Positions 38,150 to 47,156 of a stretch of 64,000 bases of DNA are shown here, piece by piece. Source of the stretch: Thermoplasmatota archaeon (GTDB taxonomy: Archaea; Thermoplasmatota; E2; UBA202; JdFR-43); assembly GCA_029258955.1 (NCBI GenBank), contig JAPDJT010000028.1, positions 1-64,000 of the forward strand. The letters run 5' to 3'. Below the pieces are notes generated by a model. The model was given only the letters and a program-made list of their open reading frames with translations. It was not told the origin of the DNA and searched no databases. Within the stretch, counting starts at the first letter, position 1, and every line of letters begins with the position of its first letter. Both the position numbers and the translations under genes were made by a program.

Positions 38150-39396
38150 GTTCCTTCTTGCCAACTCTCCAAATATTTCTTCTGCTCTTCTGTTAGCACA
38201 TCTATTTCTATTCCCATTGTTTTTAACTTTCTTTTAGCTACTTCTCTATCAATTTCATCTGGCACTCTATATACTTTATTTTCAAGCTTTCCTTTATTTT
38301 CAACCAGCCATTTTACAGCTAAAGCCTGATTAGCAAATGACATATCCATTACTTCTGGAGGATGTCCTTCTGCACATGCTAAATTTACCAGTCTTCCTTC
38401 TGCAAGCAAATAAACTTTTTTGCCATTCCCAAGCTTATATTCAACAACATTTTTTCTTACCTCTCTTTTTTCAATGCTATTCTCCTCCAACCATTTCACA
38501 TTTATTTCATTATCAAAGTGGCCAGAGTTAGCTAATATGGCGCCATCTTTCATTTTTTGAATTGCATTGGCATCTATAACATGCTTATTGCCTGTAACAG
38601 TAACAAAAATATCTCCAATTTCAGCAGCTTTTTCTATTGGCATAACTAAAAATCCATCCATTACCGCTTCTAAAGCTTTTATTTCATCTACCTCGCAAAT
38701 TATTACTCTTGCTCCCATCCCTCTTGCTCTATTAGCAAGACCTTTCCCACACCATCCATAGCCGACTACAACAAAATATTTTCCAGCTAAAAGCAATGAA
38801 GTAGCTCGTAATATGCCATCTATTGTAGATTGTCCAGTGCCATATCTATTATCAAAAAGATATTTTGTATAAGCATCATTTACAGCAATAATTGGATATT
38901 TTAGCACGCCTTCTTTTTCCATTATTCTATGCCTTTTTACTCCAGTTGTTGTCTCTTCTGTTCCTCCAATAACGTTGCTAAGCAATTCTTGTTTTTTTGT
39001 ATGCAGAGTTGTGACTAAATCTCCACCATCATCTAAGGTAATGTTTGGCTTAATTTCCAATGCCTTCTCTATACACCAATAATATTCCTCATGATTTCCA
39101 CGCCATGCATATACAGCTATGCCATTTTTTGCTAAGTAAGCAGCTACAGCATCATTGGTTGAGAGAGGATTTGAGCCAGCTAAAGAAACCTCTGCACCTC
39201 CTGCCTTTAAAGTTTCTATTAAAACAGCTGTTTCTTTTGTAACATGCAAGCAGGCTGAAATTTTTATTCCTTTTAATGGCTTATCTTTTTTAAAGTCTTT
39301 TCTTATATCCATTAAAACAGGCATATGTTGCTCTGCCCATTTTACCAAAGCCTCTCCTTCATTTGCCAATGAAATGTCTTTTACTTTATATTCCAT
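38146..39396 (-). CDS. ahcY: S-adenosylhomocysteine hydrolase
   Basis: 416 aa. The NAD-binding segment [21 protein letters not shown], the substrate motif [28 protein letters not shown], and the C-terminal [18 protein letters not shown] are all characteristic. Hydrolyses S-adenosylhomocysteine to adenosine and homocysteine in the methyl cycle. The ATG at 39396 is chosen because a TATA-like TTTTTATATTA sits 17-28 bases upstream; an ATG 18 codons further upstream would lie beyond this promoter. Overlaps sir2 by four bases. Confidence 0.96.
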   Translation of the reverse strand: MEYKVKDISLANEGEALVKWAEQHMPVLMDIRKDFKKDKPLKGIKISACLHVTKETAVLIETLKAGGAEVSLAGSNPLSTNDAVAAYLAKNGIAVYAWRGNHEEYYWCIEKALEIKPNITLDDGGDLVTTLHTKKQELLSNVIGGTEETTTGVKRHRIMEKEGVLKYPIIAVNDAYTKYLFDNRYGTGQSTIDGILRATSLLLAGKYFVVVGYGWCGKGLANRARGMGARVIICEVDEIKALEAVMDGFLVMPIEKAAEIGDIFVTVTGNKHVIDANAIQKMKDGAILANSGHFDNEINVKWLEENSIEKREVRKNVVEYKLGNGKKVYLLAEGRLVNLACAEGHPPEVMDMSFANQALAVKWLVENKGKLENKVYRVPDEIDREVAKRKLKTMGIEIDVLTEEQKKYLESWQEGT

Positions 39397-39412
39397 GGAA
39401 AGAAAAATGGCA

Positions 39413-39424
39413 TAATATAAAAAC
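39413..39424 (-). promoter_or_regulatory. TATA box for ahcY
   Basis: Minus-strand TTTTTATATTA about 17-28 bases before the ATG at 39396, consistent with a leaderless message. Confidence 0.45.
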
Positions 39425-39520
39425 AATTTGGAGACAACAATATCAGCCATTTTTATTGTATTTAAGTATTTGATAGCATTTTGTTAGCAAACTTTTTAAA
39501 GAGTATCTATTATAAAAAAT

Positions 39521-41158
39521 ATGGCGGAGGAAAAGAGATTAATCATAGCTTTAATTGCTAGCATTGCTTTAACTACAGGTATAGAAGCTTTTCCAAAAGA
39601 AGAAACAAATACATTTGAATATGGGCTGGGATGTATTTTAGAAGAAATAAATGCCACATCAAACATTACACTAAATATTGTTACTCCTCCTACTTGGGAT
39701 TGGCGGGACTATGGAATCATGACATCTGTTAAGAGCCAGGGAGCATGTGGTTCTTGTGTTGCTTTTGCTTGCGTAGGAGCTTTTGAAGCTTTAATAAAGT
39801 GGAAAACTGGTGCAGAAGTTGATTTATCAGAAGCGCATCTATTCTTTTGCGGAGGAGGAGATTGTGATTATGGATGGTATGTTTCTGCTGCATTAAATTT
39901 TATGGAAAGCGTTGGTGTTTGTGATGAAGATTGCTTCCCATATGATGGAGCTTATTATGGCAATGATTTGCCATGCAGCCCATGTGATGATTGGAGGGAA
40001 AGAGCATATAAAATAGAAGATTGGGGTGCTGTAACTGGAATAAAAAGTATAAAGGAAGCTTTGATTACTTATGGGCCATTAATTGTAACCTTTATTGTTT
40101 ATAGTGACTTCATTACCTATTGGAATAATCCTTATGCTTGGGAAAATGCTGTTTATAGGCATGAATCTGGCACAAGACTTGGTGGGCATGCTGTTGTTTT
40201 AGTTGGATATGATGATCGCCAGCAATGCTGGATTTGTAAAAATAGCTGGGGACTTGGTTGCCTAAATGGATATTTCAAAATAGGATATGGAGAATGTGGA
40301 ATAGATGATGGAGCATATTATATGGTTGTATCATCGCCTTTCATTGCAGATGCAGATGGACCATATAAAGCAAAGCCAGGAGAAGAAATACAGTTTAATG
40401 GATCGGCATATGGTGGAAATCCACCTTATGAATGGGAATGGGATTTTGGAGATGGAAGCTATGCATATGAGCAGAATCCAATCCATGTTTATAACAAGTC
40501 TGGCATATACGCTGTAAAGCTTATTGTTAGAGATGCCAGTGGACAGCAAGCTGTTGCAACAACTCAAGCCATCATAAATAATCCGCCTTATAAGCCATAC
40601 TTAGAAGGACCAACAGCAGGAAAAATATATACAATGCTTAATTTTACAGCAAAAGCAGTTGATGCAGATGGAGATTTAGTAAGATATATTTTTGATTGGG
40701 GAGATGGTGGCAAGACAACAACAGATTTTGTTGTATCTGGAACAGCTGTTATAGCTCAGCATGCATGGAAAAATTATGGAATTTATGAAGTAAAAGTGGT
40801 GGCTGAAGATGATAAGGGAGACAGAAGCGAGGAAGCAAGTTTAACTGTTGAAATAGGAAAAAGCAATCCACCATTGCCACCGTATGAACCATATCCTCCA
40901 GATAATGCAACAGGAATAGATTTCAACATAACTCTTTCATGGAACTGTAGCGACCCAGATGGAGATGCATTGTATTATACAATTTTCTTCGGAGAAAAAG
41001 AAAATATGAGCATTGTTGCAGAAAATATAAGTAGCAATAGATACGAAATCCATAACTTAAAGCCATATACAACTTATTACTGGCAGGTTTTGGCAAGAGA
41101 TGAATGTGGAATGGAAAGCTATAGCAAAATATGGAAATTTACAACCAAAAGATATTGA
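39521..41158 (+). CDS. Papain-like (C1A) secreted cysteine protease with PKD/FN3 modules
   Basis: 545 aa up to the first stop. Signal peptide about 1-23. The C1A domain (about 55-275) has all four active-site residues: Q73 and C79 in VKSQGACGSC, H223 in LGGHAVVLVGYD, N241 in CKNSWG. Two PKD modules (about 280-440) and an FN3-like module (about 445-543) follow. The frame ends at TTKRY, but an Ig-like module continues in the next frame to 41477. Removing one A from the run at 41147-41150 joins them as TTKDIEKPLVKI, giving about 650 aa. A TATA-like TTTTTAAA at 39493-39500 suggests leaderless transcription. Likely an extracellular protein-degrading enzyme. Confidence 0.9.
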   Translation: MAEEKRLIIALIASIALTTGIEAFPKEETNTFEYGLGCILEEINATSNITLNIVTPPTWDWRDYGIMTSVKSQGACGSCVAFACVGAFEALIKWKTGAEVDLSEAHLFFCGGGDCDYGWYVSAALNFMESVGVCDEDCFPYDGAYYGNDLPCSPCDDWRERAYKIEDWGAVTGIKSIKEALITYGPLIVTFIVYSDFITYWNNPYAWENAVYRHESGTRLGGHAVVLVGYDDRQQCWICKNSWGLGCLNGYFKIGYGECGIDDGAYYMVVSSPFIADADGPYKAKPGEEIQFNGSAYGGNPPYEWEWDFGDGSYAYEQNPIHVYNKSGIYAVKLIVRDASGQQAVATTQAIINNPPYKPYLEGPTAGKIYTMLNFTAKAVDADGDLVRYIFDWGDGGKTTTDFVVSGTAVIAQHAWKNYGIYEVKVVAEDDKGDRSEEASLTVEIGKSNPPLPPYEPYPPDNATGIDFNITLSWNCSDPDGDALYYTIFFGEKENMSIVAENISSNRYEIHNLKPYTTYYWQVLARDECGMESYSKIWKFTTKRY

Positions 41159-41477
41159 AAAGCCATTAGTTAAAATTTTATATCCAAGCCAAAATTGCAT
41201 CAATTTCTATAATTTTTCAATTCCATGGATAAATACAGTTGCTTTTGAAGAAATCTATGTGGATGTTTATGCTATGGACAATCAATCTGGTATTGATAGA
41301 GTGGAATTTTATGTTAATGGAGAGCTTAGGAGCATTGATTATTCCCCGCCATATCTCTGGCTCTGGAAAGAAGAAGCAATTTATGGCAGATATTTGCTAG
41401 AAGTTATTGCATATGATAAGGATGGAAATATGGCAAAAGATGAAATGATTGTGAGAATGATAAATGCCCTTCCATGA
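41151..41477 (+). pseudogene. Frameshifted C-terminal Ig-like module of the C1A protease
   Basis: About 108 codons in the frame +1 to the protease, with a complete Ig-like module (VEFYVNGELRSIDYSPPYLW, LLEVIAYDKDGNMAKDE) like the last module of the cohesin protein ending at 21325. It has no convincing start of its own; an ATG at 41100 in this frame lies inside the protease FN3 coding region. It is most likely the detached end of that gene, by mutation or by sequencing error in the A run. Confidence 0.75.
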
Positions 41478-42088
41478 AAGAAAGCATGGAAGGAAGAGGA
41501 AACAGTCTTTTTCACAGCTATAATAAAGAAATAGTTGTTATTGGCAAGCTATCGGCAACTGTTGCATGGATAGGCACAACTCATGACAATATCTATTCAT
41601 TACTTTTTCAATCCATTTAAAACAAGAATGAATATGAAAGAAATAATCGCCATTACAACTGCTGCATGAAAGAAAAGCTGCCATTGGTAATTGTGCATAA
41701 AAGAAGGATTCATGGAAATACCCTCATTTCATGTTGCACTTATTGCATGAAAGAGACTTACTATAACAACATCTATTTCCTTACTTTTTCAATTCATTTT
41801 TGAAATGGAAGAAGTAGTTGTCATTGAATCATTATTACAGAAGGGGGCGATTTATAAGAACAGTTCTATTTCATGGTTTTCAATGAATGAAAATAAAATG
41901 AAAAAATTGTTATCACTGGCAATTTGCAATGTAATTTGCAATTTTTCATTGAGGGTAATTAATCCAAAAAATAATTAATTTTCCTTCCTTAAAAATTTGC
42001 TTTAAAGGCTAAATTTTTTCATTTTTCATCAAATTATATCATATTGTATGAGGCGAAGGTTTATATAAAGATGCATTATAATTTTTCG
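41478..42088. other. Noncoding gap with imperfect repeats
   Basis: About 600 bases without a credible gene. Two 33-base segments, 41587-41619 and 41767-41799, are close copies (shared TTACTTTTTCAA). Words GCATGAAAGAAAAGC, GCATGAAAGAGACT, AAGAAATAGTTGTTATTGGC and AGTTGTCATTGAATC recur with irregular spacing. Some pair as imperfect inverted arms. A TATA box for the next gene lies at 42060-42070. Confidence 0.5.
42060..42070 (+). promoter_or_regulatory. TATA box deciding the start of the zinc-motif gene
   Basis: TTTATATAAAG centred about 25 bases before the ATG at 42089, so that ATG is the expected leaderless start and the in-frame TTG (42044) and ATG (42071) lie upstream of transcription. Confidence 0.6.
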
Positions 42089-42433
42089 ATGCATTGCCAC
42101 CAAAGTTGCTCAAAAGAACAAAGGATATGGCTACCCGTAAGCAATGGAGACTTAGTTCCGCATCCATGGTGTATTAAATGCGGAGCGATAAAAAATATTT
42201 CTGATGATAAAGCAAAAAGAATTGGTTACTGGATAAATGTTATGGCAGAGATAGCAGAATATTTTAAAATTTCAAAAGTTCAGCAGAGATTAGCTATTAA
42301 AGAGTTGGAATCATATGATGGATTTGAAGATACTTATGCAATGACATTTTCTGCCCAGAAAAAAATATTTGCTGAGATATTGAAAAAATATTTTGGGCTT
42401 AGTGAAATGACTATAGAATCATTCATCCGCTAG
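42089..42433 (+). CDS. Small zinc-motif protein, 114 aa, function unknown
   Basis: The N-terminus has CHQSC and, about 25 residues on, HPWCIKCGAIKN, together a likely zinc ribbon. The remaining 70 residues are helical (GYWINVMAEIAEYFKISKVQQ), perhaps a winged-helix or dimerisation region. A DNA- or RNA-binding regulatory role is possible, but I do not recognise the family. The start is set by the TATA box at 42060. The stop codon lies inside the left arm of an 11-bp inverted repeat. Confidence 0.7.
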   Translation: MHCHQSCSKEQRIWLPVSNGDLVPHPWCIKCGAIKNISDDKAKRIGYWINVMAEIAEYFKISKVQQRLAIKELESYDGFEDTYAMTFSAQKKIFAEILKKYFGLSEMTIESFIR

Positions 42434-42473
42434 CCTGAATTGAGCAAAAGCGATGATAAGAGGGCTAGCGGAT
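42425..42473. other. 11-bp perfect inverted repeat spanning a stop codon
   Basis: ATCCGCTAGCC (42425-42435) and GGCTAGCGGAT (42463-42473) are perfectly complementary across a 27-base spacer. The arms are GC-rich in an AT-rich setting, and the left arm contains the TAG stop of the preceding gene. It could be an RNA hairpin, a protein-binding site or an unusual terminator; the loop is longer than in simple terminators. Confidence 0.7.
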
Positions 42474-42854
42474 AGTTAGTTAGGAAAAGAAAAATGAAAA
42501 ATTGTTGTAAGTTCGTTCCTCCTCACGAAATGATTGAGGCCTTGTCGCATGAGAAATTTGCTACAACAACATTCATTTTCATTGTATTTTCGACCGTTAT
42601 AAGGAAAATAAAAATAAAGAAAGAGTTGAAAAATAGAGATGGAATGAAAATTGTTATGCATTTTCTCATTTTTTCATATGATAAAAAATGAATGAAAAAA
42701 TGAAATTGCTACATCTTCATATTTATCGGTGAAAGAGGCAGTTAATGCTTATTTCGCATGAAAAAATGCCAATAAAATATCCTTTTTTCATTCTGTTTTG
42801 AGAATTCATTTAATTCATTTATAGTTTTTATAAGATAAAATGAATGAAAAGAAA
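42434..42854. other. Noncoding gap with inverted arms
   Basis: About 420 bases with no credible gene. Arms ATGAAAAATTGTTGTAAG (about 42493) and GCTACAACAACATTCATTTT (about 42560) pair imperfectly, resembling arms in other gaps. The words GCATGAGAAATTTGC and GCATGAAAAAATGCC also recur. The right end carries TTTTTATAAG (42825-42834), a TATA box 25 bases before the ATG at 42855. Confidence 0.5.
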
Positions 42855-43745
42855 ATGAAAATACTGGCTGCTATTCCATGTTACAATGAGGAGGCAACAA
42901 TAGGAAGCGTAGTCATAAAAGCAAAGCGCTATGTTGATGAAGTTTTGGTTGTTGATGATGGAAGCATAGATGACACTGCCAATGTTGCAAAAGAAGCTGG
43001 AGCAAAGGTGATAAGCTATGAAGAAAATAAGGGAAAAGCATATGCAATAAAAAGAGCATTTAAATATGCTTTAGAAAATGATTTTGATATCATAGTTACT
43101 TTAGATGGAGATGGGCAACACAATGCAGATGAAATTCCCAACTTACTAGAGCCAATATTGAATGGCAGGGCAGATATGGCTATTGGTTTTAGATTTGGAA
43201 AACTTACAGAAATGCCTTTATGGCGTAAAATTGGCAAGAGAGTTTTAGATTACGCTACAGGAGTAGGAGCTGGAAAGGTTACAGATAGTCAGTGTGGATT
43301 CAGAGCTTTTAATAGAAAAGCAATTGAAAAATTTGCTAAAAAAATAAAAGGAAATGGATTTAGTGTAGAAAGCGAAGAATTAATTTTAGCAAAAGAAAAT
43401 GATTTAAAGATTGCAGAAGTAAGAGTCTCCTGCAGATATAAGCATTTGAAAAAGACATCAAAGAAAAATCCATTTTCACATGGTCCATCTGTTCTAAGCT
43501 ATGTAATCTGGCTTATTGCAGAGAGACGCCCCCTCCTTTTCATAGGAGTCCCAGGAATGGCTTTAGTGCTGTTAGGCTTATTTTTTGGCTATAAGACTGT
43601 GAGGTTTTATAACAAAACGCACATCTTCCTCATTTCATATGCTCTCGTCACAGCCATTTTCCTCATAATAGGAGCGTTAGCTGTATTGATGGCTCTCCTC
43701 CTTAATGTATTGCCACATATAATAGAAAAAGCGAGGGAAGAATGA
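42855..43745 (+). CDS. GT2 glycosyltransferase, dolichol-phosphate mannose/glucose synthase-like
   Basis: 296 aa from the ATG at 42855, which suits the TATA box at 42825-42834; an ATG five codons earlier lies within ten bases of that box. GT-A motifs: AAIPCYNEEATIGSVV, VVDDGSIDDT and DGDGQHN, with a QCGFRAFNRKA segment. The last 70 residues hold two membrane helices. Likely transfers a sugar from a nucleotide donor to dolichol phosphate on the cytoplasmic face, for the glycan cluster it heads. Overlaps the next gene by four bases. Confidence 0.88.
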   Translation: MKILAAIPCYNEEATIGSVVIKAKRYVDEVLVVDDGSIDDTANVAKEAGAKVISYEENKGKAYAIKRAFKYALENDFDIIVTLDGDGQHNADEIPNLLEPILNGRADMAIGFRFGKLTEMPLWRKIGKRVLDYATGVGAGKVTDSQCGFRAFNRKAIEKFAKKIKGNGFSVESEELILAKENDLKIAEVRVSCRYKHLKKTSKKNPFSHGPSVLSYVIWLIAERRPLLFIGVPGMALVLLGLFFGYKTVRFYNKTHIFLISYALVTAIFLIIGALAVLMALLLNVLPHIIEKAREE

Positions 43746-44875
43746 AAATTCTTCAGTTAGTTCCATATTTTTTGCCATATAACGGGGGACAAGAAAGATA
43801 TGTTTACAACCTAAGTAAACATCTTATCGAAATGGGACATGAAGTGCATGTTATTACTTCGAATTATCCAAAATGCCGGAGATACGAAATAATAGATGGA
43901 ATTACTGTGAAGAGGTATACATGTTTATTTAGACCACTTCGAAATCCCATCACTCCTGGACTTTTGACTATCGAAAAAAAAATAAAGGATTATGATGTGG
44001 TGCATACTCATAATGAGCATAGTTTTGCTGCAATGGTGGCAGCATATTTCAGAAAAAAAATAAATATTCCTCTCATCCTAACATGTCATGGACAGTTAAG
44101 ATTTGGTAAAGATTTAGCAGATTGGTTTGAGCGCTTTTATAGTAGAACAATAGGAAAAAAGATATTAAGGAGGGCGGATTCTATAGTTGCATTATCTCCT
44201 TCCGATGCAAAATACATTTCGTCTTTTGGTGTATCCAGAGATAAGATACACATCCTTCCAAATGCGATCGACATTAAAACTCTTTCTGTTAAAAATAATA
44301 ATAATAGAGATTTTGTTGAAAGATATAACTTAACAAAACCCATAATATTATTTGTGGGGCCTGTAATTCGGCGAAAGGGCATACAATATTTGTTAAAGGC
44401 TATATTTACTTTATGGAAAGAAAAGCATAAAGAAGCAACCTTTTTAATTGTTGGGGATGGGGATTATTTAGAAAAAGCTAAATCCTTTGTTACAAAACAT
44501 AAATTGGAAAAATTTGTCCGGTTTACTGGAAGAATTTCACAAGAGGAGCTGATACAATCCTATAAAGTAGCAGATATCTTTGTACTTCCTTCCCTATCTG
44601 AAGGTCTTCCAACTACAATACTCGAAGCAATGTATTTGGGCTTACCGGTGATTGCTACAGATATTCCGGGGGTTAAAGACCATTTTAAAGATGCTGCTAT
44701 TCTTATCCCACCGCGAGATGAAAAATCTTTGGCCGAAGCAATAATAAAGTTAATTAATAATCCTGATTTAAGAAAAAAATTATCGCGTATAGGAAGAGAA
44801 TTGGTCGTTCGTAAATATACATGGAAAAAAGTAGCAAAAGGATACGAGAAGCTGTATGAAAACTTGATAAAATGA
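43742..44875 (+). CDS. GT4 glycosyltransferase 1
   Basis: 377 aa GT-B fold. N-terminal acceptor-domain motif YNGGQERYVYNLSKHL and HTHNEHSF; C-terminal donor-domain motif LPSLSEGLPTTILEAM containing the EX7E glutamates. Retaining glycosyltransferase using a nucleotide sugar; donor and acceptor unknown. Overlaps both neighbours by four bases, so translationally coupled in the glycan operon. Confidence 0.9.
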   Translation: MKILQLVPYFLPYNGGQERYVYNLSKHLIEMGHEVHVITSNYPKCRRYEIIDGITVKRYTCLFRPLRNPITPGLLTIEKKIKDYDVVHTHNEHSFAAMVAAYFRKKINIPLILTCHGQLRFGKDLADWFERFYSRTIGKKILRRADSIVALSPSDAKYISSFGVSRDKIHILPNAIDIKTLSVKNNNNRDFVERYNLTKPIILFVGPVIRRKGIQYLLKAIFTLWKEKHKEATFLIVGDGDYLEKAKSFVTKHKLEKFVRFTGRISQEELIQSYKVADIFVLPSLSEGLPTTILEAMYLGLPVIATDIPGVKDHFKDAAILIPPRDEKSLAEAIIKLINNPDLRKKLSRIGRELVVRKYTWKKVAKGYEKLYENLIK

Positions 44876-46107
44876 AAAAACCAAAAGTAATGATGGTTGG
44901 GTTGGATTTAAACCCTCCATGGGTGGAAGGAATTAGAAACACTGTTAGAGCTTTTTCACGGAATTTAATCGAAGATGGGTACAATGTATTGGCCCTTACA
45001 AAAGGTTCAAATAATCATCCCTCCTATGAAAACATCGAGGGAATTAAATATTATAGAATTTTGGTGGGGCAATCCTCCTATTATTTAAGCGGTTCCCTTT
45101 TATTTTTAATAAAGTTACCAATCAAAATAATGAAACTTGCAAAACGAGAAAAAATACAAATAATTCATGGGCATAGTGTCTATCCAGCACTCGGAATTAT
45201 TTTAGGTTTAATCTCAAAAATACTTGGAATTAAAAATGTATTCACACTATATTCAACCCCTTTCAATAAAAATACAAATACAAATAATTCAATCATTATT
45301 AGTTTATTAAATCTCCTTAAAAGTCCGTGGCTAACAAAAATTTTAGCAATATTTGTGGACTCTCTTATTGTAATAAGCAGGAGTACTATGAAAGATTTAA
45401 TTTATATAGGTATTTCTCCACACAAGATTAGATATATCCCGGTAGGTGTAGATTTAGCGGTTTTTAAATCCTCTGATAAATCCGCAAAAACAAAAATAAA
45501 ATTAGATATTCCTACAAATAAAAAGATAATTTTGTTTGCTGGCGATGAAAGCCCATGGAAAGGAGTTGATATATTTTTAAAAGCTATAAGTATGGTCTCG
45601 AATAAATACTCGGATATTTTCTGTATAATACTAACTAAAGGTTTATATGAACACGAAGTAAAAAGAAAAAAAGAAATATTCAATTTAATCAATTTTTATG
45701 GTATAGAAAAACATGTTTGTATTATAGGTCCATATGAGAATATAAAAGAAATATATGAAATAGCTGATATGGTCGTGATGCCCTTCATTTCATTATCTGC
45801 TGTTATGGACATACCTTTGTCTCTGTTGGAAGCAATGGCAATGGGTAAACCTGTTATTGTTTCTAATATCATTCCGTTTACCGAAATCATATCTAATTTT
45901 AAAAATGGTATACTCGTGAAACCTAATGATGAAATCGAATTAGCAGAGGCAATAATTACGCTAATAAGAAATAAAAAGTTGTATAAAGACATCTCTGATA
46001 ATGTACGCCAAACCATAGAAGAGAATCACGACGTAAGAAAACTAACTCAAAAATTGAAAAGTCTATATAGGGAACTGCTATATGATGAGGTGAAGGAATA
46101 TGAATAA
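44872..46107 (+). CDS. GT4 glycosyltransferase 2
   Basis: 411 aa GT-B protein. HGHSVYPALG in the N-terminal half; VMPFISLSAVMDIPLSLLEA with AMGKPVIVSN in the donor domain. The first Glu of the usual EX7E motif is replaced in this reading, while the second (LLEAM) is kept. Overlaps the upstream GT4 by four bases and the next gene by eight. Confidence 0.87.
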   Translation: MKKPKVMMVGLDLNPPWVEGIRNTVRAFSRNLIEDGYNVLALTKGSNNHPSYENIEGIKYYRILVGQSSYYLSGSLLFLIKLPIKIMKLAKREKIQIIHGHSVYPALGIILGLISKILGIKNVFTLYSTPFNKNTNTNNSIIISLLNLLKSPWLTKILAIFVDSLIVISRSTMKDLIYIGISPHKIRYIPVGVDLAVFKSSDKSAKTKIKLDIPTNKKIILFAGDESPWKGVDIFLKAISMVSNKYSDIFCIILTKGLYEHEVKRKKEIFNLINFYGIEKHVCIIGPYENIKEIYEIADMVVMPFISLSAVMDIPLSLLEAMAMGKPVIVSNIIPFTEIISNFKNGILVKPNDEIELAEAIITLIRNKKLYKDISDNVRQTIEENHDVRKLTQKLKSLYRELLYDEVKEYE

Positions 46108-47140
46108 TAGTGAATTAAACCCGATAAAGATTTTGCTCTCGTTAGTAGATCCAGATTATTTAGATAAAAACATCATTAAAAAGTTGGTTGCACTACCACC
46201 TGATAAGAAACAAAATTTAATAAAATTAACGTTAAAAGTAGCAGAAAAAAACGGTCTTCGTTATTACTTTTTGCAAAAGTTGGATCAAATAGAGGATATA
46301 TCCTTTTTTAAGGAGGAAATTAACGAAGAAAAGAAAAGAGCCGATATTTTTGTAAAAACGATGAATTTTTTGAAAAAAATCGCAAAAGATTATGGTTTGA
46401 ATTTTATTTTAGTAAAATTATTTGATACAATACCGCACATACCCAATGATATTGATGTTTTTATTCATGAAGAAGAAAAGCGAAGAATGATTAAATTACT
46501 AGAAATGAATGGAATGGTTTGTATTCATTCAGGCCCTGCTGAAACAAAATTCAAAGGAAACTACATGAAGACTGATATATATACGAAAATAGTATATTTT
46601 GGAGTAGAATTCGTAGATAGAGATTTTTTAATGACTTCCACAACAAAGAATAAATTTTTAGGGGTAGATTACATCGGTCCAAATCAAGACGCTGATTTTC
46701 TTATATTATTACCACATATAATATTTGGTCATCGAAAAATGACATTGCTTGATTTTTTACATCTCAAAAATCTTATGAAAAAAGTAAATATGGATAAGTG
46801 CAAAGAATACGCACGTGAAAAAGGATGGGAGAAGTTGTTTGATGCGATCTTAAATCATGTGCGCCAACTTCATCAGAATATATATGTAAAAAATAAAATC
46901 ATTAATTTCCCCTATATTTTTAATCGAAAATTTGTGATAGATAGTCTATCTTTGTTAGAAAATTTCAATAAAAAGGAATTTAACCCCCTTTTTTTCAACC
47001 TCTCTTTCTATCTAGAAGAAGTTATGTATAAATTTGAAAATACCAAACTTTATGATCTTATAAAGTCTTCTGAATCCATTCGAAATCTATTCAATTCAGT
47101 AGCCTCTTTTGCAAAAAGTAAATTAGGTTATAGATCATGA
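46100..47140 (+). CDS. Nucleotidyltransferase-like protein of the glycan cluster
   Basis: 346 aa. The region FILVKLFDTIPHIPNDIDVFI resembles the active-site strand of uncharacterised nucleotidyltransferases often found in polysaccharide clusters (a GG-like turn followed by DxD); here it reads NDIDVF. Further segments (FLILLPHIIFGHRKMTLLDF) match the helical part of such proteins. No membrane helix. Substrate unknown. Paired with a kinase-like gene downstream, an arrangement seen in other glycan loci. Confidence 0.6.
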   Translation: MNNSELNPIKILLSLVDPDYLDKNIIKKLVALPPDKKQNLIKLTLKVAEKNGLRYYFLQKLDQIEDISFFKEEINEEKKRADIFVKTMNFLKKIAKDYGLNFILVKLFDTIPHIPNDIDVFIHEEEKRRMIKLLEMNGMVCIHSGPAETKFKGNYMKTDIYTKIVYFGVEFVDRDFLMTSTTKNKFLGVDYIGPNQDADFLILLPHIIFGHRKMTLLDFLHLKNLMKKVNMDKCKEYAREKGWEKLFDAILNHVRQLHQNIYVKNKIINFPYIFNRKFVIDSLSLLENFNKKEFNPLFFNLSFYLEEVMYKFENTKLYDLIKSSESIRNLFNSVASFAKSKLGYRS

Positions 47141-47156
47141 AATTTGAGTGAATTAG

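Noticed and set aside
41140-41160. Programmed ribosomal frameshift in the C1A protease
   Set aside because: Only a four-A run is present, with no slippery heptamer or downstream structure; mutation or sequencing error is simpler.
41100-41477. Independent gene starting at the ATG at 41100
   Set aside because: The first codons overlap the FN3 coding region of the protease in another frame; the Ig module reads better as its frameshifted end.
41478-42088. Possible CRISPR array from recurring GCATGAAAG-like words
   Set aside because: Copies are imperfect, irregularly spaced and partly inverted; no constant repeat with uniform spacers and no cas genes.
42425-42473. Box C/D-type guide RNA, because CTGA and GATGAT words occur in the hairpin loop
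   Set aside because: Order and spacing of the boxes do not fit, and no second box pair or guide is visible.
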